From NCBI GenBank assembly GCA_018384375.1, contig JAHAYJ010000082.1:1-64000 (forward strand): 64,000 nt of DNA. The letters run 5' to 3'. Position 1 is the first letter of the stretch; each line of letters starts with the position of its first letter. This document shows, piece by piece, positions 16,389 through 24,298 of this stretch. Origin of the DNA: Lachnospiraceae bacterium. GTDB lineage: Bacteria > Bacillota > Clostridia > Lachnospirales > Lachnospiraceae. Position numbers and translations under genes: made by a program. The notes beneath the pieces were generated by a model. The model ran no database searches. It worked only from the letters and a program-made list of their open reading frames with translations, and was not told where the DNA came from.

Positions 16389-16448
16389 GGAACGGGTAAA
16401 AAGCTTTCTATAGCAGAAAAATGAAGTTTAGAATTAATGGGGTCATGA

Positions 16449-16943
16449 ATGGTGAAGAAAAATAGAAAGCCGATCATCATGGTATTATGGGTTATTTTTA
16501 TATTGATGGTCGCGGTCATTGCATTCCTGTCTTTCCAAAATGGTGAGGACGCTAAACAGTTTGGTGATCGGCTCATTTTGTATGTGGCAGGAATCTTTTC
16601 TGATGAGACAATGACAAAGAAGGAAATTGAGTCAGTGATTTATCAGGTAAGACAATGCGGAAGGGCAGTTGCATTTCTCCTGATTGGTATGGTGGGAACG
16701 CTTACGATTCATGTTTCCTGCCCGAAGTGCAACTGGGGCATTAAAACAGGAATCACAGCATTTATTCTTCTTACGATCGCTTTTCTTACGGAACGATTGA
16801 AGATTTATATTCCATCCAGACATTACAGCTATGAGGAAATGTTGATCAGTATTCTGGCAGTGACCGCAGGTTTTTTTGCTGTATCGGTCATTACACTTAC
16901 GGCTAAGGCCTTAAAAGGGTTGCTTATCACATTGTTCGGATAA
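16449..16943 (+). CDS. VanZ-like membrane protein
   Basis: A 164-residue protein with four hydrophobic segments (about residues 10-27, 75-90, 100-112 and 133-155). S-F-Q-N-G-E-D after the first helix and E-R-L-K-I-Y-I-P-S-R-H-Y-S-Y-E-E after the third recall the F-S-x-Q-x-G and E-x-x-Q-x-F-x-P-G-R motifs of VanZ proteins, though in divergent form. VanZ proteins raise resistance to teicoplanin and lipoglycopeptides in some organisms, but most family members have no known role. It has its own strong promoter and stands alone, ending against the convergent pyrI gene. The family call is moderate. Confidence 0.55.
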   Translation: MVKKNRKPIIMVLWVIFILMVAVIAFLSFQNGEDAKQFGDRLILYVAGIFSDETMTKKEIESVIYQVRQCGRAVAFLLIGMVGTLTIHVSCPKCNWGIKTGITAFILLTIAFLTERLKIYIPSRHYSYEEMLISILAVTAGFFAVSVITLTAKALKGLLITLFG

Positions 16944-16954
16944 TTAGTTATACG

Positions 16955-17008
16955 AAAACCGGTGATGGCATCTATGGGACGAGCACATAGATACCAACAC
17001 CGGCTTTT
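16955..17008. terminator. Bidirectional terminator between the VanZ-like gene and pyrI
   Basis: A long imperfect stem pairs AAAACCGGTG and ATCTATG on the left with CATAGAT and CACCGGCTTTT on the right, leaving a 9-base loop and small internal bulges. A and T runs at its outer ends suit termination in both directions between converging genes. Confidence 0.75.
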
Positions 17009-17014
17009 ATACAT

Positions 17015-17446
17015 TTAGAGGGAACCGCTGTATTTTTCCTCACAGTATTTACAGCGATACACTTCCTTCTCTTCATCGGCAAGAACAAAAATATGGGGAA
17101 GTCCCTGCTCGATCGAGGTGATGCACCGGGGGTTTTTGCAGCGGATGACATTTTTAATCTGTTTGGGAAGAAGAAGCTCCTTCTTGGAGACGATCTCCCC
17201 ATCCTTGATCACATTGACGGTAATATTATGATCAATGAAGGCAAGAACATCCAGGTTTAGCATATTGATATCACATTCTACCTTGAGGATATCCTTTTTC
17301 CCCATTTTGTTGCTTCTTGCATTCTTGATGATAGCGACGGTGCAGTCAAGCTGATCAAGCTGCAGATGATGATAAATGGAAAGGCTTTTTCCGGCTTCGA
17401 TGTGGTCAAGAACAAAGCCTTCTTCAATTTTTCCTACATTCAGCAT
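17015..17446 (-). CDS. pyrI: Aspartate carbamoyltransferase regulatory chain
   Basis: A 143-residue protein. The N-terminal half (MLNVGKIEEGFVLDHIEAGKS) is the allosteric nucleotide-binding domain. The C-terminal half has four zinc-binding cysteines (C-K-N-P-R-C and C-K-Y-C) that join regulatory to catalytic chains. With PyrB it forms the allosteric enzyme that commits carbamoyl phosphate to pyrimidine synthesis, feedback-controlled by CTP/UTP and ATP. It lies 13 bases after pyrB on the minus strand with a GGGAGGATTT site before its ATG, so the two are co-transcribed. The family length is about 150 residues, so this chain looks complete. Confidence 0.95.
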   Translation of the reverse strand: MLNVGKIEEGFVLDHIEAGKSLSIYHHLQLDQLDCTVAIIKNARSNKMGKKDILKVECDINMLNLDVLAFIDHNITVNVIKDGEIVSKKELLLPKQIKNVIRCKNPRCITSIEQGLPHIFVLADEEKEVYRCKYCEEKYSGSL

Positions 17447-17459
17447 TCTTAAATCCTCC

Positions 17460-18377
17460 CTAATCCACTTTGATATTTAGCAGTGTCAAAATCAGTGCCA
17501 TTCTCACATAAACGCCGTATTGAACCTGTTTGAAGTAAACAGCTCTTGGGTCGTCATCCACCTCTACTGAGATTTCATTGACTCTTGGAAGTGGATGAAG
17601 AACCAGCATGTCAGGTCCTGCAAGCTCCATTTTTGATTTGTCCAGAATATAGAAATCCTTTAGTCTGACGTAATCCTCTTCGTTGAAGAAACGTTCCTTC
17701 TGAACTCGGGTCATGTAGAGCAGATCAAGCTGCGGCATGACATTTTCCAGCCTGATGACTTCCTCATAGGGAATATTCTTTTCCTTCAGCATATCAGTGA
17801 TATAGTCAGGAATCATCAGCTCACGGGGAGAGATAAAGATAAATTTGATTCCCTCGTAGCGGACCAGCGCATTAATGAGAGAGTGGACGGTACGTCCAAA
17901 TTTCAGATCGCCGCAGAGGCCGATCGTGAAATGATCAAGCCGCCCCTTAAGAGAACGGATCGTCAAAAGATCTGTTAAGGTCTGTGTGGGGTGCTGATGT
18001 CCGCCGTCTCCTGCATTGATCACAGGAATGGAGGAACGGTCAGCTGCGACCATGGGTGCACCTTCCTTGGGATGACGCATGGCACAGATATCGGCAAAGC
18101 AGGAGATGACACGGATGGTGTCAGATACGCTCTCCCCCTTTGCTGCGGAGGAAGAACCGGCGTCGGAAAATCCTATCACACTGCCGCCTAAATTTAGCAT
18201 GGCAGCTTCAAAACTGAGTCTTGTCCGGGTGCTCGGTTCATAGAAACAGGTTGCAAGCTTTTTCCCTTCACAGGCATGTGCATACTTGTCCGGGTGCTTT
18301 TCAATATCATTGGCAAGATCAAAAAGCTGATCCAGTTCCTCTGTTGTAAAATCAAGAGGGCTCATAAGATGTCTCAT
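17460..18377 (-). CDS. pyrB: Aspartate carbamoyltransferase catalytic chain
   Basis: A 305-residue protein. The carbamoyl-phosphate site STRTRLSFE and the HPTQTLTDL motif are both present, with LPRVNEIS near the C-terminus. It makes N-carbamoyl-L-aspartate from carbamoyl phosphate and aspartate, the first committed step of pyrimidine synthesis. The start at 18377 ([10 protein letters not shown]) is favoured by AAAGGAG nine bases upstream; a longer frame reaching into the upstream hairpin has no such site. A promoter and a terminator-like hairpin lie within 105 bases upstream on the same strand, suggesting control of read-through. Confidence 0.96.
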   Translation of the reverse strand: MRHLMSPLDFTTEELDQLFDLANDIEKHPDKYAHACEGKKLATCFYEPSTRTRLSFEAAMLNLGGSVIGFSDAGSSSAAKGESVSDTIRVISCFADICAMRHPKEGAPMVAADRSSIPVINAGDGGHQHPTQTLTDLLTIRSLKGRLDHFTIGLCGDLKFGRTVHSLINALVRYEGIKFIFISPRELMIPDYITDMLKEKNIPYEEVIRLENVMPQLDLLYMTRVQKERFFNEEDYVRLKDFYILDKSKMELAGPDMLVLHPLPRVNEISVEVDDDPRAVYFKQVQYGVYVRMALILTLLNIKVD

Positions 18378-18411
18378 ATTATTGACTCCTTTATTCATGT
18401 TTTTTTGCCGT

Positions 18412-18443
18412 AAAAAATCGAAGAGAATGATCTCTTCGATTTT
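18412..18443 (-). promoter_or_regulatory. Terminator-like hairpin in the pyrB leader (possible attenuator)
   Basis: On the minus strand a perfect 13-bp stem (AAAATCGAAGAGA with TCTCTTCGATTTT) has a 4-base TCAT loop and runs into six U residues. It lies 34 bases before the pyrB ATG and a few bases after a predicted start of transcription. It also sits 11 bases after the nitroreductase stop, so it could simply terminate that gene. Confidence 0.75.
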
Positions 18444-18450
18444 ACAAGTA

Positions 18451-18479
18451 ATATTATTGGAACGATAATAAATCCTCAA
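18451..18479 (-). promoter_or_regulatory. Predicted pyrBI promoter inside the nitroreductase gene end
   Basis: On the minus strand TTGAGG (18479-18474), a 17-bp spacer and TAATAT (18456-18451). The -35 box lies within the last codons of the nitroreductase gene. Transcription would start near 18444, directly at the terminator-like hairpin. Confidence 0.55.
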
Positions 18480-18993
18480 CAGGCTTTCTTCTGGGGGCAA
18501 CGGGCTCTTCATCGGGATAACCGATAGGAATAAGAGCAACAATTTCTCTTTCTTCGGGAATGTTTAATAGAGAAGCAGCCTTTGCTTCATCAAAAATTCC
18601 CATGATGACACTTCCGATTCCCTGTTCATAAGCGGCAAGACAAAAAGTCTGAGCGGCAACCCCTGCATCAAACATCTGCCAGGAGCCTTCCTTCGCTGTG
18701 GAGAAGGAACCGTCACGTTCAAAACCGCTTCTTCCTTTGATATATGTGACTACGATCAACATGGGAGCCTGCATTATGATCTCACCGTTTTTGGGATAGG
18801 CGGAAGTACATTCAGCAGCAAGCTTATCCTTTAACTCACCGGTAACAGCAATATAACGTGTAATCTGTGTATGTTTCCAGCTGGGTGCATAGGATGCCGT
18901 TTCGATAATTTCTGAAAGCAGTTCACGGTCGATAGGCTGCTCTTTGAATTTGCGGATACTTCTGCGACCCTTGATACAATCTTTTGCAGTCAT
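18454..18993 (-). CDS. Nitroreductase family flavoprotein
   Basis: A 179-residue protein. G-R-R-S-I-R-K-F near the N-terminus and [11 protein letters not shown] are the FMN-binding motifs of the nitroreductase fold, and GSVIMGIF with [10 protein letters not shown] lies near the C-terminus. Such enzymes reduce nitro, quinone or ene groups with NAD(P)H through FMN and usually act as dimers; the natural substrate is unknown. ATG 18993 is chosen because GGAG lies seven bases upstream. GTG 18999 is a weaker alternative. The gene precedes pyrB but is separated from it by the hairpin. Confidence 0.88.
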   Translation of the reverse strand: MTAKDCIKGRRSIRKFKEQPIDRELLSEIIETASYAPSWKHTQITRYIAVTGELKDKLAAECTSAYPKNGEIIMQAPMLIVVTYIKGRSGFERDGSFSTAKEGSWQMFDAGVAAQTFCLAAYEQGIGSVIMGIFDEAKAASLLNIPEEREIVALIPIGYPDEEPVAPRRKPVEDLLSFQ

Positions 18994-19085
18994 AAGCACA
19001 CTCCTTTTGATGAATTATTTTATCAGTATCATAACATATCGGCGGATTTCTTTCAACATTCGGAAAATAGATTCGGAAAATAGAT

Positions 19086-19113
19086 TTGAAAAATTACTTA
19101 TAAATGGTATACT
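19086..19113 (+). promoter_or_regulatory. Promoter before the PH-domain gene
   Basis: TTGAAA (19086-19091), a 16-bp spacer and TATACT (19108-19113), 27 bases before the ATG. The -35 and -10 boxes each match consensus in 5 of 6 positions. Confidence 0.55.
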
Positions 19114-19140
19114 ATACCTAAATTGAAAAGGAGAGCGGCT

Positions 19141-19527
19141 ATGGCAACAGAATTTGTAGAAAGAAAAAGATGGGTTTTCCTCGGATTACCCTTTACCTTT
19201 ACCAAATATACGATCAAGGAAAACGTGATCACCATCAACAGCGGACTGATCAATAAGACGGAAAATGACTGTTACATGTATAAGGTACAGGATGTGGAAC
19301 TGACAACCTCTCTGATGGAGCGCATGTTCGGTCTGGGAACAGTAGTATGCTTTACCGGTGATACCACACATTCCAAGCTGGTATTGACACATATTAAGAA
19401 TGCCAGGGAGGTTAAAAATTTTATCCTGGAATATTCCGAGCAGGCAAGAATGAAGAGACGTACTTTAAATACACTTGACATTGGTGCAGGAGCGATTGAC
19501 CTTGATGGAGATGGTATGCCCGATTAA
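19141..19527 (+). CDS. Bacterial PH-domain (YdbS-like) protein with C-terminal Asp-rich loop
   Basis: A 128-residue protein with no signal peptide. Residues 15-105 carry the pattern of bacterial PH domains: a beta strand with KYTIKENVITINSGLINK, then YKVQDVELTTSLMERMFGLGTV, where K-V-Q-D-V and the F-G-x-G-T turn are characteristic. The C-terminus ends abruptly in D-L-D-G-D-G-M-P-D, which resembles the first nine positions of a calcium-binding EF-hand or dockerin loop. Function of this family is unclear. The gene has its own promoter and a terminator just after it, so it stands alone. Confidence 0.75.
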   Translation: MATEFVERKRWVFLGLPFTFTKYTIKENVITINSGLINKTENDCYMYKVQDVELTTSLMERMFGLGTVVCFTGDTTHSKLVLTHIKNAREVKNFILEYSEQARMKRRTLNTLDIGAGAIDLDGDGMPD

Positions 19528-19555
19528 GGGAAGGCAGCGTATAGCTCAAGGATAG

Positions 19556-19580
19556 AAAGAGTCCGTTTACGGACTCTTTT
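19556..19580. terminator. Bidirectional terminator
   Basis: A perfect 10-bp stem AAAGAGTCCG/CGGACTCTTT with a 4-base loop, flanked by A-rich and T-rich tails. It ends both the PH-domain gene and the convergent membrane protein gene, whose stop codon lies in the loop. Confidence 0.88.
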
Positions 19581-19971
19581 CTTGAGTGAGAAGCTTTTCA
19601 AACAGGAGTCCTGCCAGGAACCAGTTGGGAAAGTAGTCGAGTCTTACCACTTTACGGATATGCCAGCGGGAGCGCTCGTAGTTCCAGGGACAGAGCTTGT
19701 GTCCCATGAGAAAATGTCCGCTGAGATACTCAACGACAAAGATGCATACCGCGTAAATGCTGCCTCTTAAGTAAAAGGGCTTATTTTTCAGGAAACGAAA
19801 TAAAGGGGATATCACACAGGCACTGCCATAGATGGGAAACATCCACAGGGAGGTTTGCCCGATAAGGCGCATATCCCGCTTTTGCAGGCAGTGGAGAGCA
19901 GTAAAAATAATTTCCATGCACCATCCGATCAGCCCGCATTTACAAAAATTTTTAAACAGTGTTTTCATCAT
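19567..19971 (-). CDS. Membrane protein, PF06541 (putative ABC transporter permease, DUF1113) type
   Basis: A 134-residue protein with about four hydrophobic segments. G-W-C-M-E-I-I-F-T near the start, then LWMFPIYGSACV, and a C-terminal C-P-W-N-Y-E-R with V-R-L-D-Y-F-P-N-W-F-L-A-G-L-L-F-E, agree with the PF06541 family (W-E, then C-P-W-D-Y and R-L-D-Y-x-P-x-W-F). The family name says permease, but no function has been shown that I know of. The start is uncertain: MMKTLF at 19971 is used, and an upstream ATG at 20007 would add 12 polar residues. It is transcribed toward the PH-domain gene. Confidence 0.6.
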   Translation of the reverse strand: MMKTLFKNFCKCGLIGWCMEIIFTALHCLQKRDMRLIGQTSLWMFPIYGSACVISPLFRFLKNKPFYLRGSIYAVCIFVVEYLSGHFLMGHKLCPWNYERSRWHIRKVVRLDYFPNWFLAGLLFEKLLTQEKSP

Positions 19972-20063
19972 AATAGTATTGTGCCCGCATGCAACAGAAA
20001 TATGCAATGAGAGAAGGCGTATTTTGCATGGGAAGCCAGAGTAACGGGAGGAAGAATGAGAAA

Positions 20064-21404
20064 ATGACGGATCAGGAAGTCCTTGATTATATAGAAGAAC
20101 TAAAAAAATACGGCAGTGTTCCGGGCCTTAAGAATATCGAAAATCTTTGTGAAAAGCTTGAAAATCCGCAGGATGCCCTTTCTTTTGTCCACATTGCGGG
20201 GACCAACGGCAAAGGCTCCACGCTTGCCTTTCTCTCAGAAATTTTACAGGAGTCCGGCTACCGTGTGGGAAGATATATTTCGCCGACGATCTTTGAATAC
20301 AGGGAGCGGATTCAGGTCAATAAAAAACCTGTCAGTAAAAAGGAACTTTGTCGTTTGATGGGCCGGATGAAGGAAATTTGTGAGGAACTTATCAGGGAGG
20401 GGAAACCCCACCCTACAGCCTTTGAGATTGAAACGGCGATGGCATTTCAATATTTTAAAGAGAGACAGTGCGATATTGTGGTGCTGGAAACCGGGCTGGG
20501 AGGGCTTCTGGATGCTACCAATATCATTCAGAATACGCTTGTGGCTGTTTTTACTTCCATCAGCCTGGATCATATGGGGATACTGGGAGATACACTGAAG
20601 CAGATTGCTGAAAACAAAGCAGGAATCATGAAGCCCGGGGCAGTAGCGGTTGCCCTTAAGGGTGAGGATGAGGTTATGGAAGTGCTTTCCAGGCGAGCTG
20701 CGTCCCTGGAAATTCCGTTTCTGATTGCCGATCCGGATGAGGCAGATGAAGTAAAAAGCAGTCTGGAAAAGCAGAGCTTTTGTTATGGAACCTATCGTAA
20801 CCTTATGATCACCATGGCAGGCAGGTATCAGATTGACAATGCTATTCTTGCGGTAAAAACTGTGGAAGCTCTTGAAAGAGCAGGGCTTCCGGTCAAGGAA
20901 AGGGCAATTTATAAGGGCCTTGAGAAAGCAAGCTGGCCGGGAAGATTTCAGGTGCTTGCCAGAAAGCCGTACTTCCTTGCGGACGGAGCTCACAACAGAG
21001 ACGGGGCAAAAAGGCTGGCACAGTCCATACGTTTTTATTTTACAAACAGAAAGATTCTATATATAATAGGAATACTGAGAGACAAGGAGCAGGATGAGAT
21101 CCTGAAAGTCACCTGTCCGCTGGCCCAGCAGATTCTTACTGTGCCGACCCCGGGAGAGAGGGGCTTATCTTCCTATGAGCTTGCCTTAAAGGCAAGGGAA
21201 TATCATCGGAATGTGACGGCTGTTGACAGTGTGGAGGAGGCAGTGGAACTGGCTTATCTTCTGGCAGATCAGAATACCGTCATTATCGCCTTCGGCTCCT
21301 TATCCTACCTCGGCAAACTGATGAAGCTTGTGGAGCATTATTCAGATAAAAAGCAAAGAAAAGACATCGGGAGAGATGCACATGGTAAACAAAGAGAAAA
21401 TTGA
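20064..21404 (+). CDS. folC: Bifunctional folylpolyglutamate synthase/dihydrofolate synthase
   Basis: A 446-residue Mur-ligase-type enzyme. The P-loop [12 protein letters not shown] lies near residue 47, with [20 protein letters not shown] and [10 protein letters not shown] as further signatures. It joins glutamate to dihydropteroate or tetrahydrofolates using ATP. The start is ATG 20064 after GGGAGG at a long spacing; ATG 20028 is an alternative. It is the first gene of a folate operon, and folE begins inside its last 23 bases, which implies coupled translation. Confidence 0.93.
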   Translation: MTDQEVLDYIEELKKYGSVPGLKNIENLCEKLENPQDALSFVHIAGTNGKGSTLAFLSEILQESGYRVGRYISPTIFEYRERIQVNKKPVSKKELCRLMGRMKEICEELIREGKPHPTAFEIETAMAFQYFKERQCDIVVLETGLGGLLDATNIIQNTLVAVFTSISLDHMGILGDTLKQIAENKAGIMKPGAVAVALKGEDEVMEVLSRRAASLEIPFLIADPDEADEVKSSLEKQSFCYGTYRNLMITMAGRYQIDNAILAVKTVEALERAGLPVKERAIYKGLEKASWPGRFQVLARKPYFLADGAHNRDGAKRLAQSIRFYFTNRKILYIIGILRDKEQDEILKVTCPLAQQILTVPTPGERGLSSYELALKAREYHRNVTAVDSVEEAVELAYLLADQNTVIIAFGSLSYLGKLMKLVEHYSDKKQRKDIGRDAHGKQREN

Positions 21405-21936
21405 AGAGGCAGTCAGACTTCTTCTGGAAGGGATCGGAGAGGACTGCAGCCGGGAAGGGCTTAAGGAAACGCCGGGCAGAGTGGCACGCATGTATGAGGA
21501 GTTGTTTGCGGGAATGGACGCATCGGCTGATGAACATTTATGTCGAACCTTTACTGCCCAGAACAATGAGATGATATTGGAGAAGGACATTACCTTTTAT
21601 TCCACCTGTGAGCATCATCTGATGCCGTTTTACGGGAAGGTGCATATTGCCTATGTCCCTGACGGAAAGGTAGTGGGAATCAGTAAGCTTGCAAGAACGG
21701 TTGAGGTATATGCCAGAAGGCTTCAGATTCAGGAGAAAATGACAGCGCAGATTGCGGACGCCATTATGGAAGCGCTAAATCCTAAAGGGGTTATGGTTAT
21801 GGTACAGGCAGAGCACATGTGTATGACCATGCGGGGGATTAAAAAACCCGGAAGCCAGACCGTAACTGTGGTATCCAGAGGAGTGTTTGAAAAGGATGAA
21901 AACCTAAAGAATACCTTCCTGAAATTGGTTAAGTAG
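21382..21936 (+). CDS. folE: GTP cyclohydrolase I
   Basis: A 184-residue protein. [11 protein letters not shown] and E-H-M-C-M-T-M-R-G supply the Cys/His/Cys zinc ligands and active-site residues. V-G-I-S-K-L-A-R is the typical helix following the active site. It converts GTP to 7,8-dihydroneopterin triphosphate and formate, the first step of folate synthesis, and works as a decamer. ATG 21382 is preferred over ATG 21376, because the GGGAGAG site sits seven bases from the former but touches the latter. It overlaps folC by 23 bases. Confidence 0.96.
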   Translation: MVNKEKIEEAVRLLLEGIGEDCSREGLKETPGRVARMYEELFAGMDASADEHLCRTFTAQNNEMILEKDITFYSTCEHHLMPFYGKVHIAYVPDGKVVGISKLARTVEVYARRLQIQEKMTAQIADAIMEALNPKGVMVMVQAEHMCMTMRGIKKPGSQTVTVVSRGVFEKDENLKNTFLKLVK

Positions 21937-21947
21937 AGGAGAGGCAA

Positions 21948-22430
21948 ATGGAGCGTGTAAACAGGATATTAGTGCATCCTATGTATCGGGAATATCTTGC
22001 GAGAAATGAAAGGGCAGAGGCGTCACGTCGCTTCTGCCATCATCATATGGGGCATTTTTTGGATGTAGCCAGAATTGCAGTAATTCTGAACATGAAGGAG
22101 GATTACGGCATTGGAAAGGAGCAGATCTATGCGGCAGCCCTTTTGCATGATATTGGAAGATGGATGCAGTATGAGGACGGCACACCGCATGAAAAGGCAA
22201 GTGTAATGCTGGCACCGGAAATTCTTAAGTCCTGTGATTTTACAGAAGAGGAATGCGTGGAGGTCCTTCGGGCGATTGAAAACCACAGAAATGAGTGGAT
22301 CAGGGAAGAGAAATCGTTATCCGGTCTTTTATACCGGGCAGATAAGCTGAGCCGTCCCTGTTATGCCTGCAAAATGGAAAAAGAATGCAATTGGAAACAG
22401 AAAAATAAGAACAGAGAGCTTCTTTGGTAG
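21948..22430 (+). CDS. HD-domain phosphohydrolase in the folate operon
   Basis: A 160-residue protein. The HD signature is complete: His in H-H-H-M-G-H-F-L-D-V-A-R, the His-Asp pair in A-A-L-L-H-D-I-G-R-W, then E-K-A-S and a later Asp in Y-R-A-D-K-L-S. The C-terminal segment C-Y-A-C-K-M-E-K-E-C-N-W adds three cysteines, possibly a metal site. It lies between folE and folP with 11- and 15-base gaps. The step that removes phosphates from dihydroneopterin triphosphate lies exactly between these two enzymes and lacks a known gene in many bacteria, so this protein is a candidate. That role is inference from position only. Confidence 0.85.
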   Translation: MERVNRILVHPMYREYLARNERAEASRRFCHHHMGHFLDVARIAVILNMKEDYGIGKEQIYAAALLHDIGRWMQYEDGTPHEKASVMLAPEILKSCDFTEEECVEVLRAIENHRNEWIREEKSLSGLLYRADKLSRPCYACKMEKECNWKQKNKNRELLW

Positions 22431-22445
22431 AAGGGGGAATTGGAA

Positions 22446-23264
22446 ATGCAGATTGGAAAAAGAAATTTTGATCTGGAAAGCCATACCTATATTATGGGAA
22501 TCCTAAATGTGACACCGGATTCCTTTTCGGATGGCGGAAAGTATACCCATTTGGATCAGGCACTTTTCCATGTTGAGGAAATGCTGAAGGATGGGATGGA
22601 TATTTTGGATATCGGTGGGGAATCCACCAGACCAGGCTATATACTGATTCCGGATGAAGAAGAAATAGAACGGGTAGTTCCTGTGATTGAGGCGGTTAAA
22701 AGCCGCTTTGATGTACCGATTTCGCTTGATACTTATAAAAGTAAGGTCGCAAGAGCCGGGATCTGTGCGGGGGCTGATCTTATCAATGATATCTGGGGAT
22801 TGAAATATGATGATCAGATGGCATCCGTGATCCGGAAGGCAGAGGTTCCCTGTGTACTGATGCACAATCGTAAGGAAGCAGTGTATGGCAATTTTGTGGA
22901 GGATGTTCTCAAGGATCTTAAGGAAACCATTGCCATTGCGCATGAAGCAGGTATTGAGGATGAAAAGATCATTCTGGATCCGGGGATTGGCTTTGGCAAA
23001 ACCTACGGACAGAATCTGGAAATGTTAAATCGGCTGGAGCTTTTGAGAAAGCTGGGGTATCCAGTGCTTCTTGGAACAAGCAGAAAGTCTGTCATCGGAC
23101 TCACCCTTGATCTTCCCGCAGATGAGCGGGTGGAGGGGACAATTGTCACTACTGTGTTCGGCGTACAGAAGGGCTGCAGCATTGTCAGAGTTCATGATGT
23201 GAAGGAAAATGTGCGTGCGGTTAAGATGACGGAGGCAATACTGAGAAGTGGACAGGAGGCTTAG
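22446..23264 (+). CDS. folP: Dihydropteroate synthase
   Basis: A 272-residue TIM-barrel protein. I-M-G-I-L-N-V-T-P-D-S-F-S-D-G-G, D-I-G-G-E-S-T-R-P-G and G-T-S-R-K-S are the pterin- and pABA-binding motifs; L-D-P-G-I-G-F-G-K is also present. It joins 6-hydroxymethyl-dihydropterin diphosphate to p-aminobenzoate and is the target of sulfonamides. The start ATG 22446 follows AAGGGGGAA. Only one base separates its stop from the folB-folK gene. Confidence 0.96.
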   Translation: MQIGKRNFDLESHTYIMGILNVTPDSFSDGGKYTHLDQALFHVEEMLKDGMDILDIGGESTRPGYILIPDEEEIERVVPVIEAVKSRFDVPISLDTYKSKVARAGICAGADLINDIWGLKYDDQMASVIRKAEVPCVLMHNRKEAVYGNFVEDVLKDLKETIAIAHEAGIEDEKIILDPGIGFGKTYGQNLEMLNRLELLRKLGYPVLLGTSRKSVIGLTLDLPADERVEGTIVTTVFGVQKGCSIVRVHDVKENVRAVKMTEAILRSGQEA

Positions 23265-23265
23265 C

Positions 23266-24099
23266 ATGGACAGCATCAAAATAGAAGATTTGGAGGTTTA
23301 TGCGGGACATGGTGTTTTCCCAGAGGAAACCAGTAATGGACAGATGTTTCTGGTAAGCGCAGAACTGTATACGGATCTGCATCCGGCAGGAAAATCGGAT
23401 GAATTGACACTTTCTACCCATTATGGAGAAGTGTGCCGGCTGATGAACAATTTTCTGAGGCAGAATACCTTTCAACTGATCGAGGCGGCAGCAGAGCAGC
23501 TTGCAAGGGAAGTTCTGCTGAAATTTCCCCTGATACAAAAGCTTGTACTGGAACTAAAAAAGCCTCATGCACCTATTGGACTTCCCTTTTCCTGTGTGTC
23601 GGTGAAAATTGAGAGAGGCTGGAAGAAAGCATACCTTGGAATTGGCTCCAATATGGGAGATCGCAAGGCGTATATTGAGGAAGCACTAAAGCGTCTGAAG
23701 GCCAATGAGGAGATCAGAAAGATGCGCTGCTCTCAGCTGATTTGGACAAAACCCTACGGCGGAGTTGAGCAGGAGGATTTCCTGAACGGAGCGATTGAAC
23801 TGGAAACTCTGTTGACACCGTATGAACTTCTGGAATTTTTGCATGAGCTTGAGAGGAAAGCGGGGAGGGAGCGGAAAATTCACTGGGGTCCCAGGACACT
23901 GGATCTGGATATCCTTTTTTATGAGGATTTTGTTTCAGATGATCCGAAGCTTACCGTTCCGCATCCGGATATGGAAAACAGACTTTTTGTACTGGAACCG
24001 CTTTCTGAATTGTGCCCATATTATGTAAATCAGATAAGCGGAAAAAGTGTAACCCGAATGCTGAGAAAACTACAGGAACAAGAGGATCGAGATGTATGA
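23266..24099 (+). CDS. folK: FolB-FolK fusion: dihydroneopterin aldolase and HPPK
   Basis: A 277-residue two-domain enzyme. Residues 1-120 are dihydroneopterin aldolase (I-E-D-L-E-V-Y-A-G-H-G-V-F-P-E-E). Residues 125-277 are 6-hydroxymethyl-7,8-dihydropterin pyrophosphokinase (Y-L-G-I-G-S-N-M-G-D-R, then W-G-P-R-T-L-D-L-D-I-L-F). The first cleaves dihydroneopterin to hydroxymethyl-dihydropterin and the second activates that product with ATP for FolP. Fusion of the two consecutive steps is common in Clostridia. ATG 23266 follows GGAGGCTTAGC. Its stop overlaps the next start in an ATGA. Confidence 0.95.
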   Translation: MDSIKIEDLEVYAGHGVFPEETSNGQMFLVSAELYTDLHPAGKSDELTLSTHYGEVCRLMNNFLRQNTFQLIEAAAEQLAREVLLKFPLIQKLVLELKKPHAPIGLPFSCVSVKIERGWKKAYLGIGSNMGDRKAYIEEALKRLKANEEIRKMRCSQLIWTKPYGGVEQEDFLNGAIELETLLTPYELLEFLHELERKAGRERKIHWGPRTLDLDILFYEDFVSDDPKLTVPHPDMENRLFVLEPLSELCPYYVNQISGKSVTRMLRKLQEQEDRDV

Positions 24100-24293
24100 A
24101 AAAGGAAAAGAAAAAACCGCAGGGAAGCTGTGAACAGTGTAATAATTACGTCTATGATGACGATTATGAATGCTATACCTGTGAGATGGATCTTGATGAA
24201 GACGAGATGGCAAGATTCCTGGCTGATGAATACAGAGATTGCCCGTACTATCAGCCGGGAGATGAGTATCTGATCGTCAGAAAGCAGATGTAA
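24096..24293 (+). CDS. Small cysteine-motif protein, DUF6472-like
   Basis: A 65-residue acidic protein. Four cysteines form C-x-x-C pairs at 12/15 and 26/29, with a fifth at 49 in D-C-P-Y-Y. This suggests a zinc or iron-sulfur knuckle. The layout C-x-x-C-N-N-Y-V-Y-D-D-x-Y-E-C-Y-x-C-E-x-D-L-D-E-D-E-M-A-R-F matches what I know as DUF6472. It starts within the FolK stop codon (ATGA), so its translation is coupled to the folate operon, but its function is unknown and its link to folate may be positional only. Confidence 0.75.
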   Translation: MKKEKKKPQGSCEQCNNYVYDDDYECYTCEMDLDEDEMARFLADEYRDCPYYQPGDEYLIVRKQM

Positions 24294-24298
24294 TGAAT

